Assembly: GCA_046706145.1 (NCBI GenBank)
Contig: JBJKPP010000235.1
Location: 1 to 19,382, forward strand
Length of the DNA stretch: 19,382 bases
Reading direction: 5' to 3'
DNA from: JBJKPP01 sp046706145
GTDB taxonomy: Bacteria > Bacteroidota > Ignavibacteria > Ignavibacteriales > Ignavibacteriaceae
Position 1 is the first letter of the stretch. Each line of letters starts with the position of its first letter. Under the pieces are notes generated by a model that was given only the letters and a program-made list of their open reading frames with translations, was not told the origin of the DNA and did no database searches. The translations under genes were made by a program, and so were the position numbers. Below are positions 15,924 through 19,382 of this stretch, in pieces.

Positions 15924-18749
15924 ATGACAAGATTTTTACTATCGCTTATAATACTTTTTATATCAACTACAGCCTTCTCTCAGACGGGAAAAATATCCGG
16001 AAAAATTCTGGACGGAACGTCTGGCAAGCCTCTCCCATTTGTGAATGTAATAGTTATTGGTACAAATTACGGGGCGGCTACTGATCTTGAAGGCAATTAT
16101 ATAATTATCGGTGTTCCACCAGGCACCTATTCAGTCAAAGCTTCTGCAATTGGTTATACATCTGTCGTAACTGATAATGTAAATGTATCAATAGATCTAA
16201 CCACTACAATTGATTTTAAGTTATCCGAAACATCAATTCAATTGGGGAAAGAAATAGTTGTTACCGCCACCAGACCCCTTGTACAAAAAGACCTTACTTC
16301 TTCAACTGCGATTATTAATTCATCTGACATAAAAGCCCTACCGGTTACTAGTTTTGAAGATATAATGCAGCTGCAGGCTGGTATAATAAAAGATAACAAC
16401 GGCAATTTTCATTTTAGAGGAGGTCGTTCTGGAGAAGTCTCGTATTGGATAGACGGCGTACCTGTTACTAATCCTTATGATGGAGGGACAGTTGTTGATG
16501 TTAACAAGAATTCAATTCAGGAAATGCAACTTGTTACAGGTGCTTTCAATGCTGAATATGGCCAGGCAATGAGTGGAATTGTTAACATTGCTACAAAGTC
16601 AGGCGGAAATGAAACCCATGGCAGTATAACGGCTTATGAAGGTGCATATTTAACTTCTAACTCAGGTCTCTTTTTTGGAACACAAAAAGTAGATCCGTTC
16701 TCAAGTACCACACAGAATAAAATTCAGTGGCTAGAAGGATCTTTAGATGGTCCAATAATAAAGGATAAGCTGTTTTATTACATTGATCTAAGATACTATT
16801 ATACGGGCGGCTATATTTTTGGGCAAAGGAAATATAATATATGGGACATAGCAAATACTCAAGATCCTGACCAGGCAAACTGGAAAATTCAACAAACTGG
16901 AGACGGTGCTATTGTTCCAATGACACCATATATGGAAGGGTATGCTCAAGGAAAGTTTACATATAAACTTACGCCGCAGTTTAGAGTATCATATGATTAT
17001 ATTTTGGATAACACGAGGGGAAAAGATTTTGATAATGGCAACACCGGCAACGGTTATGCTTACAAGTACAATCCTGATGGACAGCTTAGTAATTTTAAGA
17101 AAGGTTATTTAAATACACTTACCATAACCCATACTCTTAGCAGCTCTACTTTTTACAAACTAGGTATCTCATATTTCTTTAGGGATTTCAGAGATTACCT
17201 GGATAACAGCCCCTTTTCACTATCTGATTTATTTCAACGCAATGATCCATACAATCAACTATATGTCAACAATAAACTGTTAACCGCTCCGGAAGGGACT
17301 TTCTATACTGGCGGAGCAAATATGTATCACGGCGTACAAAATGTTAGTACTTACGTTGCCAAGTTTGATCTGACAAGTCAAGTTAGTGATCACCATGAAA
17401 TTAAGACTGGCTTATTATACGAACAATACAGATTATTCTTACATAACATAAATTTACAAATGTCTGACGCGGACAACAATAATGACCCCGTTGTAACTGG
17501 AAATCCATACCTAATTAATCCTGTAGTAATACCTTCAATAGAAACTCAGAATAATCTTGAATATTTACATAAGCCTTGGCAATTCTCAGCGTATCTCCAG
17601 GATAAGATGGAATATAAATCGCTAATTGTAAACTTGGGATTCCGTTTTGATTATTTTCACCCGGATGGACAAGTGTTGAAGGATCCGGCCGATCCGAACG
17701 TATATATACCTTTAGATCCAAAGCATCAGGCTGAAACGTTGGATCAAAGATTAGCAACATGGTATAAAAATGCCTCTGATAAGTGGCAGGTAAGTCCAAG
17801 ATTGGGAGTTTCATTTCCTATCACGGATAGAGGGGTAATACACTTTTCCTACGGTTTATTTTTCCAGATACCCGATTTTCAAAGGCTCTATGAAAACCCT
17901 GGTTATAAGCTGCCTGTAACGGGAGGCAGTACGAATCTAGGCGTAGTCGGTAACCCTGATCTAAAACCTGAAGAAACCACAAGCGGCGAGCTTGGTGTCC
18001 AGCAGCAGTTAACAGATGATATCGCAATTGATATTACCGGTTATTTTAGGGATATAAGAAATTTGGCTGGAACTTTGAATCAAATAGATTATGTCTTCGG
18101 TGGTTCAAAAATTTATTACCAGTACGTTAATACTGATTTTGGTTTTGTTAGAGGGATAGTTGTTTCTCTTGATAAACGCTTTGGGAACAATGTTTCTGCT
18201 AGTCTGGATTATACTTTCCAAATAGCTAAAGGTGATGCTTCTGACCCTGCGAGTGCTTATAACTTAAGAAACTCAGGCACTCAGCCTGAAACGCAGCTCA
18301 TTCCTCTGAATTGGGATCAAAGACACACATTAAACGCTACCTTAAATTATGTTAGTCCTAACTCTGATTGGGGAGCCAGTGCTGTGTTCAGATACGGAAG
18401 TGGAACCCCTTATACTCCTTCATTGACTACAGTTTCAAATGTTGGAACCTTAACATTTAACTCAGCAACAATCCCCGCAAGTACAGATTTGGATATTCAA
18501 TGTTTTAAGAATTTTGCCGTTGGGCCGGCAACTTTGCAAGTGTTTCTGAGAATAAACAATGTTTTGGATACAAAGAATGCCACCCAGGTTTATACTGATA
18601 CAGGTCAACCTGACTGGACCCTGGATGAACAACAATTAATTAGAATAAATGCCCCAAGAACAGTTTCAACAGTACAAGATTGGTACACGAGACCATATTA
18701 TTATTCTGAACCGAGAAGAGTGGAAGTCGGTACAACAATATCATTTTAA
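15924..18749 (+). CDS. TonB-dependent outer-membrane receptor with carboxypeptidase-regulatory-like domain
   Basis: A 941-residue outer-membrane active transporter driven by TonB. In order: signal peptide (1-20, TTAFSQ); a CarboxypepD_reg-like beta domain about 23-100 (GKISGKILDGTSGKPLPFVNV, TDLEGNY, PPGTYSVKASAIGY); a TonB-box-like segment EIVVTATRP (110-118); a plug domain about 120-228 with FHFRGGRSGEVSYWIDGVPV and AEYGQAMSGIVNIATKSGG; and a beta-barrel to the end, closing with a terminal Phe (GTTISF). Length suits the family. Ligand is not shown; next to two GH13 enzymes and a sugar symporter, an oligosaccharide is the leading idea, but related receptors also take siderophores or peptides. 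No SusD-like gene follows; the next gene is a secreted protein of unknown family starting 16 bases later. Confidence 0.92.
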   Translation: MTRFLLSLIILFISTTAFSQTGKISGKILDGTSGKPLPFVNVIVIGTNYGAATDLEGNYIIIGVPPGTYSVKASAIGYTSVVTDNVNVSIDLTTTIDFKLSETSIQLGKEIVVTATRPLVQKDLTSSTAIINSSDIKALPVTSFEDIMQLQAGIIKDNNGNFHFRGGRSGEVSYWIDGVPVTNPYDGGTVVDVNKNSIQEMQLVTGAFNAEYGQAMSGIVNIATKSGGNETHGSITAYEGAYLTSNSGLFFGTQKVDPFSSTTQNKIQWLEGSLDGPIIKDKLFYYIDLRYYYTGGYIFGQRKYNIWDIANTQDPDQANWKIQQTGDGAIVPMTPYMEGYAQGKFTYKLTPQFRVSYDYILDNTRGKDFDNGNTGNGYAYKYNPDGQLSNFKKGYLNTLTITHTLSSSTFYKLGISYFFRDFRDYLDNSPFSLSDLFQRNDPYNQLYVNNKLLTAPEGTFYTGGANMYHGVQNVSTYVAKFDLTSQVSDHHEIKTGLLYEQYRLFLHNINLQMSDADNNNDPVVTGNPYLINPVVIPSIETQNNLEYLHKPWQFSAYLQDKMEYKSLIVNLGFRFDYFHPDGQVLKDPADPNVYIPLDPKHQAETLDQRLATWYKNASDKWQVSPRLGVSFPITDRGVIHFSYGLFFQIPDFQRLYENPGYKLPVTGGSTNLGVVGNPDLKPEETTSGELGVQQQLTDDIAIDITGYFRDIRNLAGTLNQIDYVFGGSKIYYQYVNTDFGFVRGIVVSLDKRFGNNVSASLDYTFQIAKGDASDPASAYNLRNSGTQPETQLIPLNWDQRHTLNATLNYVSPNSDWGASAVFRYGSGTPYTPSLTTVSNVGTLTFNSATIPASTDLDIQCFKNFAVGPATLQVFLRINNVLDTKNATQVYTDTGQPDWTLDEQQLIRINAPRTVSTVQDWYTRPYYYSEPRRVEVGTTISF

Positions 18750-18765
18750 AGATGCAGGATTAGAT

Positions 18766-19382
18766 ATGCGCAAAATTTTTACAATCATTTTTCTTCTTTT
18801 TGGTGTTGCTTGTCTTTTTGGACAAGAAACTAGTGATTATATAAACTGGGCAAAGAACAATCGGGGAAATGCCCTATATACAAGATTCGGTTTGCTCAAT
18901 GGCAACAGAACCGCAATCACTTATAGTAATGATGGATCTATTGCCGGAACAAACCCAAGTGACCTCCGAGGCTATTGGCCATATCCCGCAACACAGGATG
19001 GTTATATTGGTGATGTAACTCCTCTTGTAGGAATTGAGATACCGATCCGTGATTACAATGGAGACGGCAAACCGGATACTCTTCACAATGTAACAATTAC
19101 CACGGGACCTAGAACTGGGCAAGCTGCCAAAGTTGATCCGAAAGATGGACACTTCCAGGGATTTGCTCCTGAACCTGGTTATGTGAATTTGAGCCAGGAT
19201 ACAGTAGCCAAAAGTAATCTTCCAAACACATGGCCTTCTGTTTGGCCGGATAATCCTACTTGGGTTGACTCGACTGGAAAGCCCGTATGGGACGGTTATT
19301 TCGGGAAAGGAGTTGTTAGAGCTGATCAGGAAACTTACTTTGTAATGGATGATGCTCCTGACGACAATCCACAGATAAGAAC
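18766..19382 (+). CDS. Secreted protein of unknown function, N-terminal part (cut by window edge)
   Basis: An open frame from the ATG at 18766 to the window end, 205 whole codons with no stop, so the gene continues outside. AGGA (18756-18759) is 6 bases before the ATG, and the gene starts 16 bases after the TonB receptor stop, so the two are almost certainly co-transcribed. A signal peptide (MRKIFTIIFLLFGVACLFGQ) is clear. The mature part is rich in Gly, Pro, Asp and Trp (DLRGYWPYPATQDGY, WPSVWPDNPTW) and has DYNGDGKPDT at 95-104, a short calcium-loop-like or beta-propeller-like element. It does not look like SusD: there is no lipobox and no helical repeat character. It may be a surface partner of the receptor, perhaps with a T9SS tail further on; that end is not visible. 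Confidence 0.8.
   Translation, partial: MRKIFTIIFLLFGVACLFGQETSDYINWAKNNRGNALYTRFGLLNGNRTAITYSNDGSIAGTNPSDLRGYWPYPATQDGYIGDVTPLVGIEIPIRDYNGDGKPDTLHNVTITTGPRTGQAAKVDPKDGHFQGFAPEPGYVNLSQDTVAKSNLPNTWPSVWPDNPTWVDSTGKPVWDGYFGKGVVRADQETYFVMDDAPDDNPQIR

Noticed and set aside
18874..19152. 92-codon minus-strand open frame
   Set aside because: It lies inside the plus-strand secreted protein, which has a ribosome binding site, a signal peptide and an unbroken frame to the window edge.

Overview
The window is AT-rich DNA that looks like Ignavibacteria or a closely related member of the Bacteroidota/Chlorobi group. The main clue is the C-terminus of the large amylase, which carries a type IX secretion (T9SS) sorting domain with the NYPNPFNP signature and a KKMLLLK tail. 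Other clues are the TonB receptor with an N-terminal carboxypeptidase-regulatory-like domain and the Reg_prop/Y_Y_Y sensor kinase. Unlike typical Bacteroidia, several genes have clear Shine-Dalgarno sites. The taxon is an inference from protein style only.

Layout. 1-778: no convincing gene, but a cluster of palindromes at 402-556. 779-4182: four plus-strand genes in a probable operon: a lipoprotein serine hydrolase of the beta-lactamase/PBP fold, a small outer-membrane-like protein, a small integral membrane protein, and a methyltransferase of the leucine carboxyl methyltransferase type. 4267-7311: a divergent pair made of a small exported GH13 glycosidase (minus) and a GPH-type sugar symporter (plus). 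7312-7834: a long spacer with a strong hairpin that may belong to a dispersed repeat. 7835-10720: a 961-residue secreted GH13 enzyme. 10875-15583: a 14-blade propeller sensor histidine kinase followed by two tandem paralogous NarL-type response regulators. 15924-18749: a TonB-dependent receptor. 18766 to the window edge: the start of a secreted protein of unknown function.

Working model (inference): 4267 to the end is an alpha-glucan acquisition locus. The T9SS-exported GH13 enzyme would attack starch- or glycogen-like polymer outside the cell, the TonB receptor would bring oligosaccharides across the outer membrane, the small GH13 would trim them in the periplasm, and the MFS symporter would move the products inside. 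The propeller kinase and its two regulators would sense the sugar and control expression. This resembles a Bacteroides Sus locus, but no SusD-like gene is visible and the sensor is a split two-component system instead of a one-polypeptide hybrid.

No wholly new biological system is evident. The most notable points are the split propeller sensor with duplicated regulators, an 18-bp direct repeat found about 70 bp after each regulator gene, a possible 49-codon leader ORF abutting the TonB receptor start, and the receptor paired with an unrecognised secreted protein.
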